Below are positions 38,421-49,587 of a stretch of DNA of 64,000 nucleotides, in pieces (position 1 is the stretch's first letter; each line of letters opens with the position of its first letter). The stretch comes from Ananas comosus. Its lineage: Eukaryota; Streptophyta; Magnoliopsida; Poales; Bromeliaceae. Location: contig NC_033621.1 of the NCBI RefSeq assembly GCF_001540865.1, forward strand, positions 16,584,191 to 16,648,190, read 5' to 3'. The translations under genes and the position numbers were made by a program. The notes below the pieces were generated by a model. It had not been told where the DNA came from. It ran no database searches and saw only the letters and a list, made by a program, of their open reading frames with translations.

Positions 38421-38740
38421 AAATCTTCGGAGACCTACTTCACTTTCCATTTCAAACATGAATTCAAACTCTTGCTCTTTTAAAAAAAACAAAAATTGTT
38501 TGTACTACATTGGTCAGCAACATTTTAATTTCACCCCGGTTTTCGTTTTATTTTAGTCCCCATATTTTAATTTTAACAATTAAGTTTTAGCTTTTTTTTG
38601 TTATTTATTTAATTGAATTACTTTTTAAAAAAGTATCATTAACTCTAACCAAAAAAATTATCATTTGGCAAAATTTAAGGACATGTTTGGTTCATTCGTT
38701 TTGACCCAAAAATTGAAATCGGAATAAATGAATTCATTTA

Positions 38741-39343
38741 GGGCTTGTTTGGTTCAAGGGTGGAATTGGAATGAATAATGGAATTGCAATGAATTGAAAT
38801 GATAATTGGATTGGCTCACTCTCCCAAGACGTTTGGTTTATTTGTGAATTGGAAATTAGAATAAGTTATTCATATTTCATTGTTTGGTTCGTATAAATTA
38901 AAAAATTATAGGATACCATTATACTAATTTTACTCTCAAATATGATTTTATATTATTTAAAATTTATGAAAAATATAATACTATTCTCTAATAATTTTTT
39001 CCAAAAAAAATTAAATTTATTTTTAAAAACTTTTATTGATGTGGGTTAGAGATCGAATTTTGAGAGAGGATAGGTGTTTTCTTTTTTTTTTTTTATGAGA
39101 GAGGGGTGAAGAGATCGTATGTATAGTTGTATACAGGAGAGGAGGGTGAGATGGTTGTGGGCTTCGGGAATGAAATCTCAATCCGGATTAGGAGGTCGGA
39201 ATCAAGTTGAAGGCTGATGGGTCATTCCCATTCCAGTCCAGAATAGGAATCTCAAACCAATTCCTGTGAACCAAACAAAATTAACCGGATTTGATCAAAC
39301 CGATTTCCATTCCATGTCCAAAATAGATGAACCAAACAAGCCC
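38741..39343. mobile_element. Tourist-like MITE upstream of MDHAR
   Basis: The ends GGGCTTGTTTGGTTCA and TGAACCAAACAAGCCC are perfect 16-bp inverses, flanked by the 3-bp TSD TTA (38738-38740 and 39344-39346). The flanking sequence (GTTTGGTTCATTCG at 38695) suggests insertion into another, older element of similar kind. It sits about 430 bp from the MDHAR start codon and could affect its promoter. Confidence 0.8.
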
Positions 39344-39346
39344 TTA

Positions 39347-41620
39347 TAGTATTTGATATATGAAAGTTTCACTCTGATTCTGATTCCCCAATAAATGGGA
39401 ATCTCCAATCACCACTTTTGTCAATTGGGCCTACTAGCTCGGATTGGAAGTTAAACCCAGGTAAAAAAAATATATTTTACAAAAATATCTCAATTATATT
39501 TAATAATTTTATTTAAAATTTAATTTAATTTTTTGACTTTAATTTGTATTAAAATATAAATTTAAATTTAGAAATTAAATTTTTAATTCTAGTTTTTGAT
39601 TTATAAATTAAATTAAAATTCAATCAAGCATTTTGAATTTAATCTATAAATTTAAATTTAGTTGTAAGTTTGAATTTGAATCAAATCAAAATTAGTTTTA
39701 TATTTTGAATTATCCACTCAATTTTAAATTTTAAAATTTTTAAAAATTACATTTAAAATTTTGGCTTGTCATTTAATATTTTGATATAAATTTTTAATAT
39801 TTAATAGGTTGAATTTAAATTATAAATTTAATTTTATGTTTTGAGGTGCAAACTAAATTTTAAATTATTTTTATTTTGTATTTTAATTGTAATTTTATTT
39901 TAATTTTTTGATAATTAAATTTTTTTAAATATTGAAAGTACGAATCAATCGTACCAATTCCGATTTGTTAATCTGAACCAAATATATTGAGAGGTTATAT
40001 CATTCCGTTTTAGCTTCCTTTCCATTCCGATTTTCATTTCTATTTTATTTTCCATTTTGAACCGACCGCTCGCTAAATGTAACGGCATTTTATAATGTAC
40101 AATATACAATAAATTTTATTTGGTGCCTGTGTGACAGTATTTGTTAAGAATGGAGGAAGCTTTTAAGTGGAGAAATTAAATTAAAACAAATGATAGAAAA
40201 TTAGTGATATAATTGTAAAAGTCAAAAAAAAAAAAATAAAGATTATAGTTACAAATCGGGCAAAAGTTTGGGACTAATGATGGAATTAACCCTTTCCTGT
40301 AAACAGCCCTTTAATTTTAAATAATTTAGTTTAAACTATTTTTCTTAATTGAATGAAATAATTGCTTTTCACTGGCTAATAATCAGCATTGTTACCTAAA
40401 TTGAATGAAATTTCTAAAATTGAATGAAATAATATGTTAAAATTGAATGAAATGCTAAATTTCGTCTCCCAAAGAGAGTTCACGATAGTTGTACTTACCA
40501 TAATAACTATAGAATTAAACAAGATCTTTAATTCAATACTTAGATAGGTTAATTAAAGTATGTAAGTGCCCTTTTAAACGTATCCTTACACTTGGGGGTT
40601 CGGATGCATTTTTTGCTTAAGATATGGAGATGGTTGTTTTTTTAGCGTTGGCGCTGGAAAGTAAAAGGAAAATGGATTCAAGTTACACGTGGCAAAATAC
40701 TGTGCGCCCATCAAACTCGATGATGTACGGGACACGATGGCACTCCGTGTGAAAAGGATCTCGAATCCACATTTACCATATTAAAATATTTCTATTTTGA
40801 CAAGCACGATTTATTGAATGGGACGTAACGCCGACTTGGATTTAGGAACCAAATACATTGAACCTACCCTTCATCATTTGGACTTTTCCTTTCTCTTTAA
40901 ATCACGCTCGTGTCAATTATTGTGCCCTGCAGTCGCAAAAGAGACGAGGCCAAAAATAAATAAATAAATAAATAAAAATTCTTCTTATAAAAAAATTTAA
41001 AATTATGAAAATTAAAATTTTATAGTTTGGACTATGTCGCAAATATTTTAACCTAATTTGTATAAAAAATTCATCGATTTTGTGTTTTTGCAAAAGTATG
41101 CCGTCTTTTTGAATTTTACAGACTCATTTCGATTTTTTAATAACTCGACGAAAATATCTGCATTTTTTTTTCATTTTTTTTTTCACGTTCGTCTTTTTCC
41201 GTATAGCTTGTCTGCTTTTTACTCATCGTTTCTTCTTCTTTTCCTCCTACTTTTTCTCGTTTCTTCTCCTCCACCACCACCTCAACATCAATGCCGCGCT
41301 CCTCTCTCTCACTTTGCCCACATCTCCCGCCGAAGCCGGCTCGAATATGGTACAGATCACGATGTGACGGAATAGATAACTGCGGATGGTGATGGCGATA
41401 GCGGCGAGGTGATGGCGACAGCGGTGAGAGTACCATAGGTTTTGAGGATGACGGAGAGAGAGAGCACGTCAAGGTAGAGGCAGCAGCAGCTGCAGCAAAG
41501 AGAGAGAGAGAGGAGGTGCAGTAACAGAAAAGGATGCAAATGGTGAAAGAAAATATATAAAAAAAACAAAAATAGTTTTTTCTTCTCAAAAAATTATCAT
41601 ATTTTATGACCTCAAAAATA
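39347..41620. other. AT-rich gene-free region
   Basis: No supported gene. 39470-39960 is made of long runs of TTTAAATTT-type words. 41150-41530 has T-rich then CT/GA-rich low-complexity sequence in which long frames arise by composition only; none shows a domain. Confidence 0.6.
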
Positions 41621-41639
41621 AAATAAGAAAAAAGAAGAG

Positions 41640-41910
41640 AACAAAATTGCGCTGTTTGAGATCAAAATTGAACTGCTTGAGAATAAGTTGCACTGTTTAA
41701 AACAAAATTGCGCCATATAAAAAGAATTGCACTATTTTTAGACTAAATTGCATTATTTGAGATTAAATTACACTATTTGAGAGAAAGAAGAGAGAAAAAT
41801 ATAAAGTTGCACGGTTTGAAATAAAAATTATATTGCTAGAGAATAAGTTGCATTGCTCGAGACAAAATTTCACCATTTATAATAAGTTTGTCTCAAATAG
41901 TGCAACCGTA
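41640..41910. repeat. Degenerate tandem repeat of about 26 bp (TTGCACTRTTTGAGA)
   Basis: The phrase AAATTGCRCTRTTTGAGA recurs roughly ten times with variation (GCGCTGTTTGAG, GCACTGTTTAAA, ACACTATTTGAG, GCACGGTTTGAA). Not part of any recognised element. Confidence 0.7.
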
Positions 41911-41977
41911 GAGTACTGGACCTTGCCATATAGAAAAGATTATAGTATGAGTTGCTAATTAGCTTGTCCTTACAGAA

Positions 41978-44827
41978 TGTAATGTACCGGATTTTTAATA
42001 TAAAAGTAAGTATAAATAAAAATAGTGTAAGATACTATTTTTATTGACTTAGAAGAAGTAAAAGATAATTTAGAAATTATTTGTGGTGAAATTGAAATAA
42101 AAACAGAAAATTTAGAATTTTTTGTAAGGAACGGAGTTAATCTTTTAGCAGAAAATTCACAGTGTCAGAAAATTATGAAAATTTGAGAATATGTCGTAAT
42201 TATTTTTCTGAGGTTAGATTTAAAGTTTTATGTCATTTCGACACCCGAAAAGTGGAAAACAAAATCTGGCTGCTATATGTTAGAGATTCTAGTCGGTAGA
42301 CTTTTCGGTGACAAAAAATAGTTCAAAACTGAAAAGTTAAAATTTCGTTCTTCTTATTAATTTTAACCTAGTCTGACTGTCAAATTTGAGCGTAAACAAA
42401 CATTCAGAAGGGCTCCGACTAAAAGTATCAGATTCTGAACTGGACCAAACTATGAGTTGTAATTGTTATGGGGCCTATATGTAAACCCACACCATCTCTC
42501 TCTCTCCCTGGTTCTCTCCCAAAACGTGTGAGGAGTGGAGGGTTCTCTTCCTCCTCTACACATACCCAAAACATGAGAGCTCTTTCTCTTAAACCCTCAC
42601 CTCTAGCTCTCTCTCTCTCTCTAGCAATTTCTCCATTAAAGAGAAGAAGTTGGAGGAGATTAAGTTGGAGAAGAAGCTTGGTGGTGAAGCAAGCTCTCCA
42701 ATGGTGGACAAGCTTCTTTCCCGATGTGGCCATTGTGAGTTTTGTGATGTAAGCTAGGGTTTGGATTAAATCTTTTGTAAATGAGATGTTTATGACCTCT
42801 AGATGATTCTAAACTAGATTGGTTAAAATTTAATCATGAAATTTGGAGTATTTTTGTAGAACTTGAACCCTAGGGTTAGAAAATGGGGCTCTTGTCTCTA
42901 AGAGGTTTTGAATCAAATTGATCTTGTAAAACCTTAATTGAAGGATAATTCGACGCGGAGGACAACTTCGTTTTGGATTACGACGAGGTTACGGCGTCCG
43001 ATTGAGAGATTTGCGGAATTTGGTTCGTTAGGCTTGGGTCGAGCTAAAACAGCAACGGTAAATTGCGGGACTTGATTTCTCGCTTATTGACGTCGATATG
43101 AGGTGGGTGGTGCTATCCGGAATGGTTGGATTTCTCCCTATGTCTAATTCTCTTTTGTTGAGCATATATACATGTTTTATTTGTGCATGGTAGGGTTCAA
43201 GCATTTCTTCTTATAGAAACTTACATGCTTCCTACGATGTATATATAAATAATTGTGATGCTAATTTGGAACTTAGGATACATGAAATTAGTGACACATG
43301 AACCCTAGTGACATGTTGAACTAGTAGAGGAAAAACTAGTGGATTGGACATAAAAAATATTGTGGACATTGAAATAAATAATACATTGGTTGTCATTGTG
43401 ATATTGAATGTGAACCTTGTGATAGAACATGGATTGAGCATAATATGTTGTGCATGATAGGGATATGGCATGAATTGAGAATGTCTCAAGTATGAATAAG
43501 AAATTGGGTCATTACATTGTGGCATGATATTGAGTTCCCATATTATTATGAAGCATTGCACAGTTGCTTGTGTTCATATTGTGTGGTGTTTTTATATCCT
43601 ATTGATGTACGCTACATAAGTTGGGTAAACTCTCGAGTGTATGTGGAAAAGAATGGGTCAATGCATTTGTAGCGTGACATCTAGTACTATGATGTTATTG
43701 AGCATACGAAGGATTGAAATAGATCCTTTGGACCATGCTAGGGATTGGTAGATCTTCTGTTGTTGTTACCACTAGTTGGTAGGGTATCCTCGGGATAGAG
43801 GATTGGATCATGCTCACATTACGTCTGTCAGCTTGGCGGTGGTCGCTCCACCCAAGCAGTGGTCTCCGAAGTTCTTCAGGTGGGTTAACCTAGCTACCCA
43901 GCAGATGGTCCCCCAATGGGTTGTAGCGGTACTACTCATTTGTGGGATTGGATTGTGAGTCGGGGCTCAACCTTCGGGTTAGTCGGTATGATTGGGTCAA
44001 AGAAAAAAGAGATAGTTGATTGACCATATTGTACCCTATGCTACTTGTATTGTTGCATCTCATATAGAGAGTGAGCATAGTGAGATCACATATTGTGTGT
44101 ACAGGGCGGATCATGATATTCTTATGAGTTGGGCTTGGTCTTGTGAGAAGCCCCGATTGGGTCAAGAATGAATTAGGTCAAGTGTGTGTGAGGGACACCG
44201 TTGAACATATAAGACCATAGCATTCATTCCTTATTGTAAGGCATAGTAGTAGTCATTGTTGCATGTTGTATGTTTAGTAGTGGTAGACTACATGTTCAGT
44301 TGCTTATATCTTGCATTGCTATCTCCTTTTGTAGTACTATGTCTTATTGGATCTAGTGGGAAAGTCGGCGAGGTCGGCGGCCGAACCCACTGGGAACTTC
44401 TTTTAGTTCTCACCCCCTATTGTTGCAGAGCCACCATTCGTAGAGCGGCACCGGATCGAGGCGTGGGCGTTGTGCCCTAGATAGCAGGGTTACCCCATTT
44501 AGGTCGCCCTATGTACAAGCAAAAGAATGTAAAAGTTTATTAGAAATGTAATTTGGAATGTAATTGTATTTTGGAGGAATCATTCTTGTATCAATGTAAA
44601 ATGAGAAAATGCATATAAAAAGGTGATTGTACCAATGTTGTAATAGTTAGGTTTATATTCTCGCTCTTGTGATATGCCCTCGCGCAAAATTGCATCATGT
44701 TGTATTTCCTGTGTGAAATTCGATATACTTGTTTTGTTGAGTCTTGGACGGATAATGGAGGCTTTGTTCGTTCGGCCATCTGTGCGCGCGCCCGAACTAA
44801 CCAAATAGGCGGTCCTGGGGCGTGACA
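41978..44827 (+). mobile_element. Solo LTR (family A, copy c), about 2.85 kb
   Basis: The start TGTAATGTACCGGATTTT matches, in inverse orientation, LTR ends at 46817 and 55414. The end GGGGCGTGACA is shared with other family-A LTRs. It contains a (CT)n leader (42490-42620), an ATT/GTGAGT site (42735), and CCCACTGGGAACTTCTTTTAGTTCTCACC..TTGCAG (44387-44427). The flanks CAGAA and CAAGG do not form a clear TSD, so the left border is less certain. Confidence 0.7.
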
Positions 44828-45433
44828 CAAGGCCTGAGTGAATTGGAGACATTTTGGCACGAAATTGACGCGAAAACAAATTCAAAACTCACATCTTAGA
44901 TCTCGAAGGACCAAAATATAAATATTGGATAGTTTTGAACTTCCTTGCATTTTATGCAAGTTAGTGGAATTCCACTAATGCAACAGATTGTGCTTATCCC
45001 TTTTCACCCGTGAGACCCAAGAGAGAGTTAATTTCGTGCAATTTGCACGTTTGCACGTTTGGCGAATGAATCTACGTTCGTTGGAGGAGGAAGATAATGG
45101 TTGGGTGAGTTGGAATTACACTTTACTCTTAATTGCTAGAATTTGATGTAATCGGAGTGAATCTGATCTTTTGTTGGATTCAGGATTATTGGCGTTCTGA
45201 CTCACTTGTGGAGTGTTTGGAGAATTTCACTGAACCTCTTATCACTTCCCGCTAGCTTGGAATTATCTCCCTCGGATCATCGAGATAATTTGGATTAATT
45301 TTAATCTAAACCCTCTCATTTGTGATCAAATTGCCGAAGTGATGGATTTTAGTATATCTTCGCTTTGCTAGTACCCTCGCCGATTTTGGTGTCTCCTTAG
45401 TGGATTTGTGTGGGACATGAACCGAAGAGTAGT

Positions 45434-45875
45434 TGTGACACCCTAATAGTCCCACATCGGATGGGAATGGATTATCATTGGGTATATAAGAAGACTCCAC
45501 CATAGTAATAATAATTGGGCTTAAGTATTTTGGGTCGATGGTTTGGGCCCAACGAGTTATTATTGCTTGCGCATTGGGTCATTACATTTAGTATAAGAGT
45601 CGGTTAACCAGCAGAAGGTATGAGATGAGTCTTGACAGAGCCAGGGTCGGAATTACAGACTAAGCCAGGGTTAGTGAATGATAGGCTAATTCAGAGTCAG
45701 AATGACAAGGCTAAGTCAGGGTATGAATGACAAGGCTAGCGAGACAAATCTCATATCGCCTGGTGATCTTGGGCTGTGTGTGTTTAGGGCTAATGAGGAT
45801 GTCAGGGCCTAAACGGGGGAAGTCTGTGACACCACAACAGTCTCACATCGGATAGGATCGGATTGGGTTATTACA
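45434..45875 (+). mobile_element. TRIM element (442 bp)
   Basis: A left terminal repeat (45434-45586) runs from TGTGACACCCTAATAG to GGGTCATTACA. It is followed by TTTAGTATAAGAGTCGG, a mutated TGGTATCAGAG primer site. A 230-bp interior ends with purine-rich ACGGGGGAAGTC. A right repeat (45825-45875) again starts TGTGACACC and ends GGGTTATTACA but is internally deleted. Flanks GTAGT and ATAGT form a one-mismatch TSD. Confidence 0.8.
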
Positions 45876-46135
45876 ATAGTGCATTGGAGATTGATTTTGG
45901 TCGTTATTGGACTAGCGATCCAAGGTGGGTTTCGACTCATCGAAAACGGCGAAGTTTCTATTACGTCTATATGGATGCAATTACATGTTTATATGTTATG
46001 TATCTTAATAGAGGGCCATATTGGTGGAAATTGAGTTAGAAAGTAGAGCTTTAACATTACGATCAGCACATAGTGAACTTGTTAATACTAGATTGAGTAT
46101 AGATGTTGATTAGGCCGAGAAAGATGGAGTGACAT

Positions 46136-46817
46136 TGTCACGCCCCGCCCCGAGACCGCTACCAATTTGGCGCGGTTCGGGCGCAGCGGGCGTGACGCCG
46201 AACGGACAGAGCCTCCCCTGTCCGCCCTAGGCTCAACAACGAGATCATGTACACAAGTACCCAGGAATCACTTGTAAACATACACGATCTATACAACAAC
46301 AACGAAGAAGCACAAACAGTGCTAAACGACCAAAGAGCAAGCGATACGAGTGAATACCATACAAGTATACAAAAGAGAGAACTTAACTATTTAAACCATA
46401 AAACTTGAAATTGTTTAAGCTCTTTCAATTTCATTAAACTTTAAGCATCGATACAACTTGCATTCTTTTTCTCCAAAATATAAATACATCATATGCTCTC
46501 ANTAGAATGGGCTGAAGCTTTAATTCTAGCCTCATAAAAATAATTCTGACCTATCCTCCAGTTTTCATAATTTTCTGACACTGTGCATTTTCTGCTAATT
46601 TATCTGCCCCGTTTCTCACAGAAAATTCTAAATCCTCTGTTTTCGCTCCGATTTCAGCACATGTCATTTCCAACTTATACTTTACTTCTATGAGCCCAAT
46701 AAAATAGTTTCCCACACTATTTATATTTATATTTATTATTCTTTTTCTTTTTATAATAAATTCCGACACAGCATATCCTACCGTAACTTCTTATTTTCAG
46801 AAGTTCGGTATCCTACA
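46136..46817 (-). mobile_element. Family-A LTR, collapsed at an N
   Basis: It starts TGTCACGCCCCG and ends TCCTACA with TSD GACAT on both sides (46131-46135, 46818-46822). Only 682 bp are present where relatives are 2.4-3 kb, and there is an undetermined base at 46502. The missing middle is therefore probably an assembly loss rather than a biological deletion. Confidence 0.75.
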
Positions 46818-47491
46818 GACATCACATGCATGATTGTAGAGTATTGTTTATTTACTTATGGTATAATTGTTGTGAACCATGAGATAAAGGCGGTGGACTA
46901 GAACAACAGTAGGAAAGTAATACATTGGCCATAGAGATAGGATATGAATGTCATATAGTGCCACTTAGAACTTATTCTGTAGCATATTGAAAACATAATA
47001 TTAATTGCTTGTGATTTTTTTATCATCACATAGACTATATTCTGCAGAACTACATTGAGCTTGCACAGGGTTAGGTGCTATTTGACTCGACAGGGATCGC
47101 TCCCCCCGAGTGCTGCTCCGAAGGCTGGCCAGCGATAGCAAAGACAATAGCTTAGGTGTTGTCGTCACACCTATAGGAGTGTGGTCGTGCACTAGGCAGG
47201 CATAGGCTTGACCGGACCTATGAGTCGGTCATTACGATTGGGTATATTATTACATTTGTTTATCAGTATTAGTACTGATCCATAATTCAATCTTTTTCTT
47301 TTCTGCTCATTACTTGTATAGATGCATCATAGAAAGTGAAATTTTTTTACTTATATTATGCTCCGTAGCTTAGTTTATAGTAGGTTTAGTTGATCTTTAC
47401 CTATTCTTACTTCCGGTAGACCTAGTGGCAAGGTCGTGGTTGACACCGACCATACCACTGGGAACTATAGTTCAGTAGTTCTTACGCCCTC

Positions 47492-48440
47492 TGTAGTGTT
47501 CCTGGGGCTTAGCTATTGGAATGACTGCAGTATTAGCAACACTCGACTCATCTGTAGAGTGTCGGAATAAGTCGGAATTATTTTGGTATGAAATGGATAT
47601 AAAAATGAACTCGGCACACTCAAATAAGGCAAAACTGAAGTTCTAACAGTTTAGAGCATCCAAAAGTTATTAAAAGTTTAGGGCGTCCAGATTCAGAGTG
47701 CTATTAATATGCGCTATTGCTGTCATTTTGGATCTAGTTTAGGGCGCTCGAAAGTTGAGTATGAATTCTCCCTCATGATTATCAAATGTGTTGACACATG
47801 TTCTGTGGTAGGTGAGATCTGTCGGAAATGAATAAGGAGTATTAGACCGCTCTACAGTTGAGCCCACTTTGCTTGATTATGGTCAGGGACAGAATCGGGC
47901 GCCTAGTTCTCGGTTTAGGGCGCCTGAATCCTAGGATTTCAGCATTATAACAGGTTAGCCCTTGTTGTTTTTGTGGCTTATTTCATGTAACCAACTCCTC
48001 TATAAAAACATTTGGACGACCCCTGAAAGACTCTTTTTCAACCTCCTTCACAGCCAACTCCTAATTTTCTTCTCAAGTCCTCCCTGAACTCCCTCAAGCC
48101 CATCATTTCCTCCTTGCATTGGATCAAAATAGCAGGAATTCCAGCAACAACTTTAGAAGATGGAGGGATTGTGATCCCTGGATACATCTAGTTGCGGTGG
48201 GGAGCCAATTCCTGGACTAGACTTAAAGGAGAGGCTATGGAGAAACTCTAGTGGTTTTAATTTCAGGTTAGTATGATTGAATTGCCAAATTTTCTGGAAA
48301 CTTAGTGTATGTGTTGGAGCTAAAATTGGGTTTTTGCTAGATTTCATGGATACGATTCATGAGATAGTTGGACTTTTGAACTTGGAATTGCTTCTCTATC
48401 TTTCTTAGCTGGTCTAGAAGCTTTCCTCATCAGGATTCGT
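47492..48440 (+). mobile_element. Family-C LTR, 5' part
   Basis: It starts TGTAGTGTTCCTGGGGCTTAG and parallels 49588-50096 plus 52737-53110 (GAATAAGTCGGA, TAGGGCG.CCGATT, CTATAAAA.ACATTTGGACGACCCC, TTTGGAATTGCTT). It stops abruptly at 48440 where a minus-oriented LTR begins. Confidence 0.6.
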
Positions 48441-49587
48441 GTCATGCCCCGAGTTCCAACTTACCGAGCTCACCAACAGATCCGCCGTATATATAGAAAA
48501 TCTTGTGTACACGAAACGATAGATACACCTGCAAATAGTACAAGAACAACTAGTAGAGAGCAACAGAGCTATTAAAACTAAAAGGTATATATAGCCAATT
48601 GTACATACGTGTGGTCCAAATTTATATAATAATTCAGGTACAACATTATCCCTATATAACTCTAAATAGTGATGATAAACACAACTGTAAGTACATGACT
48701 ACAAAATAAACTATCTTCAAAACGATAGTCCTTTAGCTCAACGACTGAGGTAGACAGGGATCTAGCTTGCGACTCCCTTACCTCGATCAGAAGTAGCAGC
48801 GGCAACCGACGGCTTTGCAAGAAAAAATGGCAACAATGGGCATGAGAACTACTGTAAAACAAAGTAGTCCTCAATGGGTACCATCACCGATCTCAATAGC
48901 CTACCCACTAAGTCTACAAGACTAACAGTATAGCTGGTAGGTAAAAGAACAGTATGATAAGCTGGAAGAATTTTATGGCTAAAATGCCACCACTGCCACT
49001 TCTCATGTCATGCTCTATGTGTACATATGCATCACTAACTAAGAAATAGTCAACACTGACCCAATCCAAAGGATCGCCAACTGACCTGTCCAGCCTGTGC
49101 CCTAAGCTACACCGTACACTACCCACAGGGGTGGCCAGTCCAAGTACAGTGCCCAATTGGGTCCACGGCAACGCACGAAAGCCAAATTCCGGAGCGGCAC
49201 TCGTAGCTTGACCTAACCGAGTATAATTGTGAACTGGTCAAGCTCAATCAGGCAACTATAGGCTATAATCAATGCAAATTGGTCAAACAGGTCTAAGATT
49301 CAAGGCTCACATGCCCTAGACACAATCTGATGTGAAAAGTAGAGATCCAGGTCCACCGTTAATCCCGATGGCACCCGTCGATACGAAACAATCTCAACTC
49401 TACTGTAAAAGTAGGCTCGGTATCTCAATACGAGTGTGATATCAATTTACACTAATCTAAGTATCCAGGCGCACTAACAACGGTGAAATCAAGGTGAAAC
49501 CAACTTCTGAAGCTAAATTTGTTAACTTTATCAAAAAATGAAGTGTGTAGGTTTTGAAAGTTTTCTCCTAAGTCAAGTTCCAGTTCT
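48441..49587 (-). mobile_element. Truncated minus-oriented LTR
   Basis: It opens with TGTCATGCCCCGAG, the inverse of the GGGGCRTGACA ends. Inverse versions of the ACTTAGTGGGTAG block (48900) and CACACTCGTATTGAG-like blocks are visible. The right end is cut by the next family-C copy. Confidence 0.5.

Larger units (their letters stand above)
44828..47491 (+). mobile_element. Fragment of a long LTR (family C/D) interrupted by a TRIM and a truncated LTR
   Basis: 44828-45433, 45881-46135 and 46823-47491 together read like the middle and end of a long LTR. Present are a GAGT..GGAGACATTTTGG block, a GGTGAGTTGG donor-like site at 45102, a GATCGCTCCCCC block near 47094, and CCACTGGGAACTATAGTTC near 47455. 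The next LTR (47492) joins directly after TTACGCCCTC. Confidence 0.5.
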
